NCBI RefSeq assembly: GCF_907163085.1
Contig: NZ_CAJQTX010000001.1
Coordinates: forward strand, 575,001-639,000
DNA from: Candidatus Accumulibacter sp. ACC003
GTDB lineage: Bacteria > Pseudomonadota > Gammaproteobacteria > Burkholderiales > Rhodocyclaceae
Length of the DNA stretch: 64,000 nt
Reading direction: 5' to 3'
Below are positions 32,437-40,819 of this stretch, piece after piece. A model generated the notes under the pieces. The model was not told the DNA's origin and searched no databases. It saw only the letters and a program-made list of their open reading frames with translations. Each line of letters opens with the position of its first letter. The first letter of the stretch is position 1. A program made the position numbers and the translations under genes.

Positions 32437-35400
32437 GCCGCAGAGTCTCGGCCTCGATTTTGTTGACGACGACACGCTTTCGGGTTTTCGCCTGCAGCGC
32501 CTGGAAGTCTTCAACTGGGGTACTTTCGACGCGCGTGTGTGGACGCTCAACCCGGGCGGCCAGAACGCGCTGCTGACCGGCGACATCGGTTCGGGCAAGT
32601 CGACGCTGGTTGACGCGGTGACGACGCTGCTGGTGCCGGCGCAGCGCATCGCCTACAACAAGGCGGCGGGCGCCGACAGCCGCGAGCGGACGCTGCGTTC
32701 CTATGTCCTCGGCCACTACAAGTCCGAGCGCAACGAGGTCAGCGGCAGCGCGCGGCCGGTGGCGCTGCGCGACCACAACAATTACTCGGTGATCCTCGGC
32801 GTCTTTTACAACGCCGGCTACGACCAGACGGTGACGCTGGCGCAGGTCTTCTGGATCAAGGACGCGCAGGGGCAGCCGGCGCGCTTCTTCGTCGCCGCCG
32901 AAAGCGATCTGTCGATCGCTGGCGATTTCGCCAACTTCGGCTCGGACATCGGCGCGCTGCGCAAGCGCCTGCGGCGGCCGCTGGCCGAGGTCTTCGACAG
33001 CTTCCCGCCCTACGGCGCGTGGTTCCGGCGGCGCTTCGGGATCGACAACGAACAGGCGCTGGACCTCTTCCATCAGACGGTATCGATGAAGTCGGTCGGC
33101 AACCTGACCGACTTCGTGCGCAGCCACATGCTCGAGCCCTTCGACGTCGCGCCACGAATCAGCGCGCTGATCGGTCACTTCGACGATCTCAATCGCGCCC
33201 ACGAAGCCGTCCTCAAGGCCAAGCGACAGGTCGCGCTGCTCGCACCACTGGTTGCCGATGGCGAGCAGCACGCCGTCCTGGCGGCGAAGATCGAGGAAAT
33301 GCGGGCGTGTCGCGAGGCGCTCAAAGCCTACTTCGCCACCCTCAAGCTCGGACTGCTCGACAAGCGCCTCGCCGGTCTGGCCGAAGACTGGCGGCGGCAC
33401 GACGCGCAGCTCAAGCGTATCGACGAGCAGCGCCTGGCGCAACGCTCCGAAGAGGGCGAACTCAAGCGCAGCATCGCCGAGAACGGCGGTGATCGGCTCG
33501 AACGCCTGGCCGCCGAGATTCATCGGCTCGAAATCGAACGTCAGGCGCGGGCGCGCAAGGCGCAGCGCCATGGCGAGCTGCTGGCTGCGGTGGCTGAGCA
33601 GGCGGCGCCTGACGAAGCGGCTTTTCTCGATCAGCGCCAGCGCTTCGCGACGCTCGCCGAAGCCGCTCGCGAGCGCGACGCGAGCTTGCAGAACGACCTC
33701 ACCGAGCTCGGTGTTAGCCTGCGCCAGGGCAAGCTCGAGCACGACGAGTTATCGGCCGAGATCAACAGCCTCAAGGCCCGGCGCAGCAACGTCCCGGCCG
33801 CGCAGGTGGCGATGCGCAGCGCGCTGTGCCAGGCGCTCGATCTCGCCGAAGAGGCGATGCCGTTTGCCGGCGAACTGCTGCAGGTCCGCGACGACGAGCG
33901 CGACTGGGAGGGCGCCGGCGAACGCCTGCTGCACAACTTCGCCCTGTCGCTGCTGGTCCCCGACGCCGATTACACGCCGGTCGCCGAATGGGTCGATCGC
34001 ACGCAGCTGCGCGGGCGGCTGGTCTATTTCCGCGTCCGCAAGAGCAAGACTTCGCCCGGCGACCTGCCCAGCGTGCATCGCGACTCGCTGGTGCGCAAGC
34101 TCGAGGTGAAGCCCGACTCGCCGTACTACGACTGGCTCGAACGCGAGCTGACGCATCGTTTCGACGTCGCGTGTTGCGCCACGCACGAGCAGTTTCGCCG
34201 CGAGACGAAAGCGATCACGCGTGCCGGCCAGATCAAGGCGCCCGGCGAGCGCCACGAGAAAGACGACCGCCATCGCCTCGACGACCGCAGTCGCTACGTG
34301 CTCGGCTGGAGCAACGCCGCCAAGATCAGCGCCCTCGAAGCCAATGCCCGGCAACTCGAAGCACGGCTCGGCGAGCTGGGCAGCCGCATCGGCAAGATCA
34401 TGGGTGAACAGAACGCGCTCAAGGAACGCCTGACCGCGCTGTCGAAGCTCGGCGAGTACGCCGACTTCAGCGAGCTCGACTGGCAATCGTCGGCGACCGC
34501 GGTGGCACGGCTGCAGGAAGAAAAGCGCTTGCTGGAAACGACGTCGGATGTTTTGCAGAACCTGAGCGCACGTCTCAAACGGCTGCAGGGCGAGCTCGCC
34601 GAAAGCGACGCTGCGCTCGCCGCCAGGACGCGCGAGCTGGGAGCGACGCAGGCCAAACGTGAAGCCGCCGAGGCCTTGCGCAGCGACACCCTGCTGCTGG
34701 TCGCCGATCAGGAGCAGGGTGCCTGGTTCGAGCGCCTCGACGCGATACGCAGCGAAGCGCTCGGCGAGCACCAGCTGAGTGTCGAATCGTGCGAAAACCG
34801 CGAGCACGACATGCGCAATTGGCTGCAGAGTCGCATCGAAAACGAGGACCACAAGCTGAAGCGGCTGCGCGACAAGATCATCGACGCCATGGGTTCCTAC
34901 CGCAGCGCTTTCCCGCTCGACACGCAGGAGGTCGATGTCGCCATCGACGCCGTCGGCGAATACCGGACGATGCTCGACAAGTTGCAGGCCGACGATCTGC
35001 CGCGCTTCGAATTGCGCTTCAAGAAGCTGCTCAACGAGAACGCGATCAACGAGGTGGCCAACTTCAGCGCGCAATTGGCGATGTGGCGCGAGACGATCAA
35101 GGATCGCATCGCGCACATCAACGGCTCGCTGACGCAGATCGACTACAACACCGGCCGCTACATCACGCTCGAGGCGCAGCCGACGCCCGACGCCGACATC
35201 CGTGATTTCCAGGGCGAGCTGCGCGCGTGTAGCGAAGGCAGCATCACCGGCTCGGACGACGCCCAGTATTCGGAAGCCAAGTTCCTGCAGGTCAGGCACA
35301 TCATCGAACGCTTGCGCGGCCGCGAGGGCCTCTCCGAGCACGACCGCCGGTGGACGACCAAGGTCACCGATGTCCGCTACTGGTTCGTCTTCGCCGCCAG

Positions 35401-35800
35401 CGAGCGCTGGCGCGAGGACGACAGCGAGCACGAGCACTACTCGGACTCGGGTGGCAAGTCGGGCGGCCAGAAAGAGAAGCTCGCCTACACCATCCTGGCG
35501 GCCAGCCTGGCGTACCAGTTCGGCCTCGAATGGGGCGCCGTGCGCTCGCGCTCGTTCCGCTTCGTGGTCATCGACGAAGCCTTCGGGCGCGGCTCGGACG
35601 AGTCGGCACAATACGGCCTGCGGCTCTTCGCGCAGCTCAACCTGCAACTGCTGATCGTCACGCCGCTGCAGAAAATCCACATCATCGAGCCCTTTGTCGC
35701 CAGCGTCGGTTTCGTCCATAACGAAGAAGGCCGCACGTCGAAACTGCGCAACCTGTCGATCGAGGAATACCGCGCCGAGAAGGCGAGGGCGAGCGGGTGA
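32429..35800 (+). CDS. jetC: Wadjet SMC-like ATPase JetC (MukB-like)
   Basis: JetC is the SMC/MukB-like motor that extrudes plasmid DNA loops using ATP. The 1123-residue protein has the Walker A motif GDIGSGKST at about 51-59, long coiled-coil arms (about 300-480 and 640-860) around a central hinge region, the ABC signature SGGKSGGQKEKLAYTI at about 1008, and Walker B FVVIDEAFGRG at about 1044. Order and length fit type I Wadjet. The start ATG at 32429 overlaps jetB; the upstream open frame is not used. The stop overlaps jetD by four bases, so jetB, jetC and jetD are translationally coupled. Confidence 0.95.
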   Translation: MNEPQSLGLDFVDDDTLSGFRLQRLEVFNWGTFDARVWTLNPGGQNALLTGDIGSGKSTLVDAVTTLLVPAQRIAYNKAAGADSRERTLRSYVLGHYKSERNEVSGSARPVALRDHNNYSVILGVFYNAGYDQTVTLAQVFWIKDAQGQPARFFVAAESDLSIAGDFANFGSDIGALRKRLRRPLAEVFDSFPPYGAWFRRRFGIDNEQALDLFHQTVSMKSVGNLTDFVRSHMLEPFDVAPRISALIGHFDDLNRAHEAVLKAKRQVALLAPLVADGEQHAVLAAKIEEMRACREALKAYFATLKLGLLDKRLAGLAEDWRRHDAQLKRIDEQRLAQRSEEGELKRSIAENGGDRLERLAAEIHRLEIERQARARKAQRHGELLAAVAEQAAPDEAAFLDQRQRFATLAEAARERDASLQNDLTELGVSLRQGKLEHDELSAEINSLKARRSNVPAAQVAMRSALCQALDLAEEAMPFAGELLQVRDDERDWEGAGERLLHNFALSLLVPDADYTPVAEWVDRTQLRGRLVYFRVRKSKTSPGDLPSVHRDSLVRKLEVKPDSPYYDWLERELTHRFDVACCATHEQFRRETKAITRAGQIKAPGERHEKDDRHRLDDRSRYVLGWSNAAKISALEANARQLEARLGELGSRIGKIMGEQNALKERLTALSKLGEYADFSELDWQSSATAVARLQEEKRLLETTSDVLQNLSARLKRLQGELAESDAALAARTRELGATQAKREAAEALRSDTLLLVADQEQGAWFERLDAIRSEALGEHQLSVESCENREHDMRNWLQSRIENEDHKLKRLRDKIIDAMGSYRSAFPLDTQEVDVAIDAVGEYRTMLDKLQADDLPRFELRFKKLLNENAINEVANFSAQLAMWRETIKDRIAHINGSLTQIDYNTGRYITLEAQPTPDADIRDFQGELRACSEGSITGSDDAQYSEAKFLQVRHIIERLRGREGLSEHDRRWTTKVTDVRYWFVFAASERWREDDSEHEHYSDSGGKSGGQKEKLAYTILAASLAYQFGLEWGAVRSRSFRFVVIDEAFGRGSDESAQYGLRLFAQLNLQLLIVTPLQKIHIIEPFVASVGFVHNEEGRTSKLRNLSIEEYRAEKARASG

Positions 35801-36993
35801 GCTGGACGCGGCCCGCCGAGCTGCGGGCGCAGGTGCAGAAACTGTGGGACCGCGGCGAAGTGCTCGCCAGCCGGGTCAGCGGCGAGTCGCCGTTTCCGCG
35901 CCGGCTGCTCCTCAAGGGACCGAACTCGGCAGAAATCGCCGAGCGTTTCGACGCCGTGCGCGCCTGGGTCGCCGAGCTGCGCGCCATGCCGCACTGCCGT
36001 ATCGAGATGCGCGAATTCCGCCATCGCGTCTTCGGCGCCAATGCCGTTCCCAACGAGGCGTGGATCGACAGCATAGACGACGCGCTGGCGCTGATCGGCA
36101 AGCGCCGCGAGCTCGCGCGCTTCGATGCCCTGCTCGAGCTAACGCGGCAGCGCCAGCCGCAACTGCTCGCCTGGCTCGCCAAACGGCCGCTGCGGGCGCT
36201 CGAACTGGCCGGTGAATGGAGCCGGCTGCTGGCGATCGTCGCCTGGGTAGCGGAAAGGTCCCATGTGGAACCCAGGTCCAAGGTCTATCTGCGGCAGGTG
36301 GATATCCCCGGCGTGCACAGCAAGTTCATCGAAGCGCATCGCGGCGTTCTCGGCGAGTGGCTCGATCTCGTTCTGCCGCCAGCGGCCGTCGACGCGTCGG
36401 CAACAGGCGTCAGCGGTTTTGCCCGGCGTTACGGTTTCCGCGACAAACCGGTGCGCATCCGTTTGCGGATTCTCGACCCGGCGCACGCGCGCCTGCCCGG
36501 CGACTTCGGCGACGACCTCACGCTCGACGCCGATAGCTTCGCCCGCCTTGACCCCGGCGTCACGCGCGTCTTCATTACCGAGAACGAGATCAACTTCCTG
36601 GCCTTCCCGGCCGTTCGCGACAGCCTGATCGTCTTCGGCGCCGGCTACGGCTTCGAGATGCTGGCGCAGGCGCAATGGCTGGCGCGCTGCCGCATCCACT
36701 ACTGGGGCGACATCGACACGCACGGCTTCGCCATCCTCGAGCAGCTGCGCGCGTACTTCGCGCACGTCGATTCCTTCCTGATGGACCGCGCGACGCTGCT
36801 CGCTTTCGAAGCGCAATGGGGCGAGGAGGACAAGCAGACGCGGCGCGACTTGCCGCGCCTGAATTCCGAAGAGCGCGCGCTCTACGACGACCTGCGCGAC
36901 AATCGCCTGCGCAAGAATCTGCGACTGGAGCAGGAGAGGATTGGGTTCGGCTGGGTGGAGGCGGCGATTGCAGCGCTTGTGGCGCAGCCGTGA
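35797..36993 (+). CDS. jetD: Wadjet nuclease JetD (Toprim / DUF3322-DUF2220)
   Basis: JetD is the topoisomerase VI A-like Toprim nuclease that cuts the extruded plasmid. The 398-residue protein has an N-terminal DUF3322 part (about 1-185, ending in YLRQVDIPGVHSKFIEAH) and a C-terminal Toprim part. Visible metal-binding residues are the Glu in ITENEINFLAF (about 261-266) and the Asp pair in YWGDIDTHGFAIL (about 302-312). Both match active forms of the family, so the enzyme should be functional. GTG is the start and overlaps the jetC stop by four bases. Two inverted copies of the 40-bp repeat follow the gene. Confidence 0.94.
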   Translation: MSWTRPAELRAQVQKLWDRGEVLASRVSGESPFPRRLLLKGPNSAEIAERFDAVRAWVAELRAMPHCRIEMREFRHRVFGANAVPNEAWIDSIDDALALIGKRRELARFDALLELTRQRQPQLLAWLAKRPLRALELAGEWSRLLAIVAWVAERSHVEPRSKVYLRQVDIPGVHSKFIEAHRGVLGEWLDLVLPPAAVDASATGVSGFARRYGFRDKPVRIRLRILDPAHARLPGDFGDDLTLDADSFARLDPGVTRVFITENEINFLAFPAVRDSLIVFGAGYGFEMLAQAQWLARCRIHYWGDIDTHGFAILEQLRAYFAHVDSFLMDRATLLAFEAQWGEEDKQTRRDLPRLNSEERALYDDLRDNRLRKNLRLEQERIGFGWVEAAIAALVAQP

Positions 36994-37033
36994 ACGCGTC
37001 GAGGAAAGCGTCCACGTCCGTACACCACGACAC

Positions 37034-37074
37034 CGTCATTGCGAGGAGGCAAAGCCGACGCGGCAATCCAGTGC
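37034..37074 (-). repeat. Dispersed ~40-bp repeat, copy 2
   Basis: On the plus strand it reads CGTCATTGCGAGGAGGCAAA then GCCGACGCGGCAATCCAG, the complement of the core in copies 1 and 4. Copies 2 and 3 form an inverted pair about 50 bases apart between jetD and the MT-A70 gene. Confidence 0.88.
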
Positions 37075-37124
37075 CATCCTCATATTAGTTTTCCGCCGCT
37101 TCGACAACGTGCAGAGCCAATCTT

Positions 37125-37162
37125 CTGGATTGCCGCGTCGGCTGCGCCTCCTCGCAATGACG
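37125..37162 (+). repeat. Dispersed ~40-bp repeat, copy 3
   Basis: It reads TGGATTGCCGCGTCGGCTGC then GCCTCCTCGCAATGACG and faces copy 2. If transcribed, copies 2 and 3 could fold into one long hairpin. Confidence 0.86.
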
Positions 37163-37289
37163 CGTGGGCGAATTTCGTGCCTTCCGCAGCTCCGCCAACA
37201 TTCCACCAGCGAGAAGGAGGAGGCGGTGGTGCTCGTCCGATCCTGGTGTTCGGCATCAGCAGATCCCTTTACCTTGAAGATTGAACGAG

Positions 37290-37952
37290 ATGACGAAACA
37301 TTTTCCCGAGGCGGCTAGCGATCTGCTGCGCCGCGTCGGCGATCGCCGCTTCCACACCGTGCTTGCCGATCCGCCATGGCAGTTCCAGAACCGCACCGGC
37401 AAGATGGCGCCGGAACACAAGCGGCTGAACCGCTACGCGACGATGACGCTGGACGACATTCTTGCGCTGCCGGTGGCCAGCATCGTCGGAGATCCCGCCC
37501 ACCTTTACCTTTGGGTGCCGAACGCGCTGCTTCCCGAGGGCCTGCGGGTTCTCGCCGCCTGGGGTTTCGAGTACAAGAGCAATATCGTCTGGCACAAGAT
37601 CCGCAAGGACGGCGGCCCCGACGGACGCGGTGTCGGTTTCTACTTCCGCAACACCACCGAACTGATCCTGTTCGGCGTCCGCGGCAAGAACGCGCGTACG
37701 CTGGCGCCGGGTCGCCGCCAGGTCAATATCATCAAGAGCCGCAAGCGCGAGCATTCGCGCAAGCCCGACGAGGCGTACGAGCTGATCGAATCGTGCTCGC
37801 CCGGCCCCTACCTCGAGATGTTTGCCCGCGGCTCGCGCGATGGCTGGACGAGCTGGGGCAAGCAGGCCGACGAGTATTCTCCTGACTGGCCGACCTATGG
37901 CAATCACTCGCAGGCCGATCTGGGTGCCGATTGGCCGCCGGCGAAGCTTTGA
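37290..37952 (+). CDS. MT-A70 family DNA/RNA adenine methyltransferase
   Basis: This is a 220-residue SAM-dependent N6-adenine methyltransferase. The catalytic DPPW is at residues 27-30 and is followed by NRYATMTLDDILALPV, HLYLWVPNALLPEGL, FEYKSNIVWHKI and the C-terminal PGPYLEMFARGSRDGW, as in bacterial MT-A70 proteins found in phages and mobile DNA. The ATG at 37290 is preferred to the in-frame TTG nine bases earlier. There is no restriction enzyme or target-recognition gene beside it, so it is an orphan. It follows the Wadjet genes on the same strand but with about 300 bases of repeats between. A shared terminator follows at 38053-38085. Confidence 0.9.
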   Translation: MTKHFPEAASDLLRRVGDRRFHTVLADPPWQFQNRTGKMAPEHKRLNRYATMTLDDILALPVASIVGDPAHLYLWVPNALLPEGLRVLAAWGFEYKSNIVWHKIRKDGGPDGRGVGFYFRNTTELILFGVRGKNARTLAPGRRQVNIIKSRKREHSRKPDEAYELIESCSPGPYLEMFARGSRDGWTSWGKQADEYSPDWPTYGNHSQADLGADWPPAKL

Positions 37953-38052
37953 TTGCCGACTGCAAGGCTTAGAGAAAGAGCTGCTGCACACGGTGCTCGC
38001 GTCGTGTTTGCCCGACTTGATTGGCGCCGTCGGGACAAGCTCCGGAAACGGA

Positions 38053-38085
38053 GAAGCTCGGTCATGACTTCCACGACCGAGCTTC
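38053..38085. terminator. Bidirectional hairpin between the MT-A70 gene and fccB
   Basis: GAAGCTCGGTC (38053-38063) and GACCGAGCTTC (38075-38085) form a perfect 11-bp stem with an 11-base loop. It lies between the 3' ends of two convergent genes. There is no long T-run on either side, so it may act by stem strength or protect 3' ends. Confidence 0.65.
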
Positions 38086-38098
38086 TTCGTCGTGACGC

Positions 38099-39427
38099 TT
38101 AGACGAAGCTGTCGGCGAACAGTCCTTCGGCCCAGGTGAACATGTCCTCGTAGTTATCGCCGTTGATTTTCGGCGCCTCGTCGAGATCGACGCGATGCAT
38201 GCCCTTGCCTTTGACCTTGCCGGCGGCGTCGTAGATGTCGCCGTAGTTGAAGTTGCCCGATAACCAGGACGCCGTTTTGGCCGTGATCGGGCTGAAGCAC
38301 GCCGAACCGGTGGCGACGTTGCTGTCGGGCGCCTCGCCTTTGAGCGCGCGCAGGATGGCATCGGCGCAAACCTTGGCTTCGGCGTTGGCCATATGGCCCG
38401 ATTTCGGCACGCCCTTGCCTTCGCTGGCGGGCACGGCGCAGGCGTCGCCGATGACGTGCACGTTCGGGTGGCCGCTGACGGCGTAGCTGAGGGCGTCGAC
38501 CGGCACGAAGCCCTGCGCGTTCAAGTGCGGCAAGCCGCGGTTGCCGCCGTTTTCCGGGCCGATGGCCGCCGCCCGCTGGTTGGGAATGTAGTTGAGGACG
38601 CGGACGTTAGACCAGGTGCCGGCGCTGGTGACGATCGTGCGCGCCTGCGAATTGACCGACGATACGGTGGCGTTGGGGATGTACTCGATCATGCCGCGGT
38701 AGATGCTGTTGAAGGCCTGTTCAAAGGCCAGCGGCTCGGCCTGAATGCCGGCGTTGGCGTCGAGAACGACGACTTTGGCCAGACTGCGCTGCTTGCGCTT
38801 CAGGTAGTCGGCGACCACGCAGGCGCGTTCGTAGGGCCCGGGGGGGCAGCGGTAGGGTGACTTGGGGACGGTCAGGACGAAGGTGTCGCCGTTGCGCATG
38901 CCCGCCAACTGCTGCTTCAGCATCAGTGTTTGCAAACCGGCCTTCCAGGCGTGCGGCGTGATCTCGGGATCCCAGTCCTGCGGGTCATTGGGTGGCGGCA
39001 CGAAGTCGATGCCGGGAGCGAGCACCAGGTGGTCGTAAGCGAGCTTTTTGCCATTGCTGAGGCTGACGCTGCCCGTACTGCCACCGTAGTTGATCGCCGT
39101 CACGGCCGCCTGCTCGACGATCACTCCACGTTTTTTCAGAGCGCTGTAACCCAGAGTGATGCGGTCCATCGACAGCGCGCCGGTGACCACCAGGTTGGAG
39201 AGAATACACGCGACGTGGCTCGAACTGGGTTCGACCAGGGTGACCCGAACCTGGTCAGCGCCCCAGATGCGCAGGTATTTGGCGACGCTCGCGCCGCCGA
39301 AACCACCGCCGACCACGACGACGCGCGCCGCTACCGTTGGCGCCGCGCCGACCGTGCGGGGCAAAGCGGCTGCAGCGGCGGCGATGCTCGCCAGCCTGAG
39401 AAATTCTCTTCTGTTGAAGGCATGCAT
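38099..39427 (-). CDS. fccB: Sulfide dehydrogenase (flavocytochrome c) flavoprotein subunit
   Basis: FccB oxidises sulfide in the periplasm and passes electrons to its cytochrome partner. The 442-residue precursor begins with a Tat-type signal (NRREFLRLAS, then an Ala-rich core to about residue 29). The FAD-binding GGGFGG is at 40-45, followed by VEPSSSHVACILSNLVV, LVLAPGIDFVPPP, SPYRCPPGPYERACVVADYL and IGDACAVPASEGKGVPKSGH. The C-terminal flavocytochrome-type domain ends EGLFADSFV. Cys residues near the flavin are conserved enough to form the redox disulfide. It follows fccA with an 18-base gap and is likely co-transcribed. Confidence 0.93.
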   Translation of the reverse strand: MHAFNRREFLRLASIAAAAAALPRTVGAAPTVAARVVVVGGGFGGASVAKYLRIWGADQVRVTLVEPSSSHVACILSNLVVTGALSMDRITLGYSALKKRGVIVEQAAVTAINYGGSTGSVSLSNGKKLAYDHLVLAPGIDFVPPPNDPQDWDPEITPHAWKAGLQTLMLKQQLAGMRNGDTFVLTVPKSPYRCPPGPYERACVVADYLKRKQRSLAKVVVLDANAGIQAEPLAFEQAFNSIYRGMIEYIPNATVSSVNSQARTIVTSAGTWSNVRVLNYIPNQRAAAIGPENGGNRGLPHLNAQGFVPVDALSYAVSGHPNVHVIGDACAVPASEGKGVPKSGHMANAEAKVCADAILRALKGEAPDSNVATGSACFSPITAKTASWLSGNFNYGDIYDAAGKVKGKGMHRVDLDEAPKINGDNYEDMFTWAEGLFADSFV

Positions 39428-39445
39428 GTGGGCGTCTCCCGTGGA

Positions 39446-39766
39446 TTAGTTGTCGCCGCCGCGCGTGTACGCAGCGAGGTAGTCGGCGATGAGCTTGATC
39501 TGGGCGTCGGTGTAGCCACGCGCCTGGCGGTCCATGATGCCTTCGACCGGGCGTCGTTTCATTTCCAGGAGGTCTTTGCGCAGCTCGCTGGCGCTCTTGC
39601 CGGCGATTTCGTCAAAACCGGGGCCGTTGCCGTTGCTGCCGTGGCATTGCGCGCATTGCGAGGCCAGGAGCCGCCCGGCAGGTGGCGCCGCGTGCGCCCC
39701 CGGCGTGGCTGTCAGCAGCAGCGCAAAAGGCAGCATGAGCTGCCGTGAAATCGCCTTGAAGGACAT
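39446..39766 (-). CDS. fccA: Flavocytochrome c sulfide dehydrogenase cytochrome subunit (monoheme)
   Basis: This 106-residue class I cytochrome has a signal peptide (about 1-26, cleavage after AHA). The single heme motif CAQCH is at 38-42. The likely Met ligand is in GIMDRQARGYTD, the segment typical of FccA-like cytochromes. GGAGGT precedes the ATG at good spacing. Because it stands directly before fccB it is the expected electron-accepting subunit. The family also contains diheme forms; this one is monoheme. Confidence 0.9.
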   Translation of the reverse strand: MSFKAISRQLMLPFALLLTATPGAHAAPPAGRLLASQCAQCHGSNGNGPGFDEIAGKSASELRKDLLEMKRRPVEGIMDRQARGYTDAQIKLIADYLAAYTRGGDN

Positions 39767-40246
39767 TGTTCATACCTCCGTAAAGAACGTTCAGGCCCGA
39801 CTCGCTCGAGCACCTGATGAGCCGCTTGCGACAGCGAGTGCTTCGTCGCGACCAACAGCTCCCGGCTTGCCCGGAGTCTGCAACGGCGGGAACTTCCCGG
39901 GCCTGCCAGCGTGTATTCGTTTATGGCGACCTTCCAGCGACGTGCTGTTTTCAGGAGGCCCATCTCAGTGTTATGGTCAAATCTTAAGGCGCGCTTAAGA
40001 CGGCGCATTGGCGCGCCACTTCTGGGAGCGGCGAGATGCTTCTGGCGCTGCAGCATTCGCCGCTTCTGGACGCCACAAGAAACAGCGCTCGCGGCGGTCG
40101 AAGGAGGCGCCTTTATGCTCAGCCTGGCTACAGGCTGACTCGTCACCGCCCTCGTTAATCCATAATTATCGTGTTTGTGCACCGCGGCAAAAATGGTGCT
40201 ATAGTGGAATCTATTGAACGCTGGCCCACGGTTTCCCAGAAGCTGT
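39767..40246. other. 480-base divergent intergenic region with a palindrome
   Basis: No gene is supported; small frames here lack ribosome sites or family matches. The notable feature is the inverted repeat TCTTAAG-GCGCG-CTTAAGA at 39982-40000, AT-rich in GC-rich surroundings and therefore a good operator candidate. A short run AAGGAGGCGCC before a 7-codon frame occurs at about 40099-40138. Confidence 0.45.
39982..40000. promoter_or_regulatory. Operator-like inverted repeat
   Basis: TCTTAAG and CTTAAGA are separated by five bases (GCGCG), giving perfect 7-base arms. It lies about 215 bases before fccA and about 250 before the Cys-rich hypothetical gene, so its target is open. Confidence 0.4.
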
Positions 40247-40717
40247 ATGTATATCGTCGATGATCCCACCCTTGCGCTGATTGCCCGTTTTGTCGGCAAC
40301 GCGTCGTCTGCCGGCGGCTCCGATGAGGCCTTCTTCCGTGGCCAGATCGCGGCAATCGAAGCCCACGTCGAGCGCTTTCCCGTCGCCGAGCGCGATCAGC
40401 GAGCGCTCGAGTGGATCGAGAGCAACGCCGTGCACTATCGCCAGCAGTGGCAGAAACAGTCGGCAGTCACCACGCTGGCCAGGGAACGCTGTCCCGATTG
40501 CCCGCTGTGTGGTGGCGACAAAGAGACGCCGTGCGCCATTCACCGCCGTTGGTTGAAACTCCTCGAGCGCTACGCCGCCGACCAACTCTCGTCGCGCGAC
40601 TACGTTGAAATGAGCCTCACGCTGCTCAAAGGGTACAAGAACTGGCTGAAGGTGACGCAGTTGCGCGATCCCTCACGAGTCGCGAAGCAGGGCCCGAGTG
40701 GCTTGTGCGCGGGCTGA
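40247..40717 (+). CDS. Hypothetical Cys-motif protein
   Basis: This is a 156-residue soluble protein I do not recognise. The N-terminal half is helical and acidic (VDDPTLALIARFVGN, AIEAHVERFPVAERDQRALEWI). At about 94-107 is a tight cysteine group, CPDCPLCGG, then TPCAIHRRWLKLL, which looks like a small zinc or Fe-S site. The C-terminal part is helical with SSRDYVEMSLTLLKGYKNWLKV. The start at MYIVDD is chosen over an in-frame TTG 33 bases before it. It is a single gene; a hairpin-rich intergenic cluster follows. Confidence 0.75.
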   Translation: MYIVDDPTLALIARFVGNASSAGGSDEAFFRGQIAAIEAHVERFPVAERDQRALEWIESNAVHYRQQWQKQSAVTTLARERCPDCPLCGGDKETPCAIHRRWLKLLERYAADQLSSRDYVEMSLTLLKGYKNWLKVTQLRDPSRVAKQGPSGLCAG

Positions 40718-40743
40718 CCGAGACGTCGCGGCAAAAACTCCCC

Positions 40744-40797
40744 GGCTAACGGTCATGACCGGTTGAGATACCCCAGATCATGAAAGTCATGACCGCC
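40744..40797 (-). repeat. 52-bp dispersed repeat, copy B
   Basis: Read on the minus strand it begins CGGTCATGACTTTCATGAT, has CTGGGGTATCTCAACC in the middle and ends GGTCATGACCGTTAGCC. The terminal inverted repeats are clearest in this copy. It is just after the Cys-motif gene and is followed by three further hairpins up to about 40920. Confidence 0.82.
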
Positions 40798-40819
40798 CCC
40801 GCTCACTTGCAGTGTGCAT

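Noticed and set aside
33749-35719. A 656-codon antisense frame inside jetC
   Set aside because: The sense frame carries the SMC signature and Walker B motifs; no motif exists antisense.
37034-37162. Repeat pair after jetD as a CRISPR-like array
   Set aside because: Only two copies, in opposite orientation, with no spacer regularity and no cas genes.
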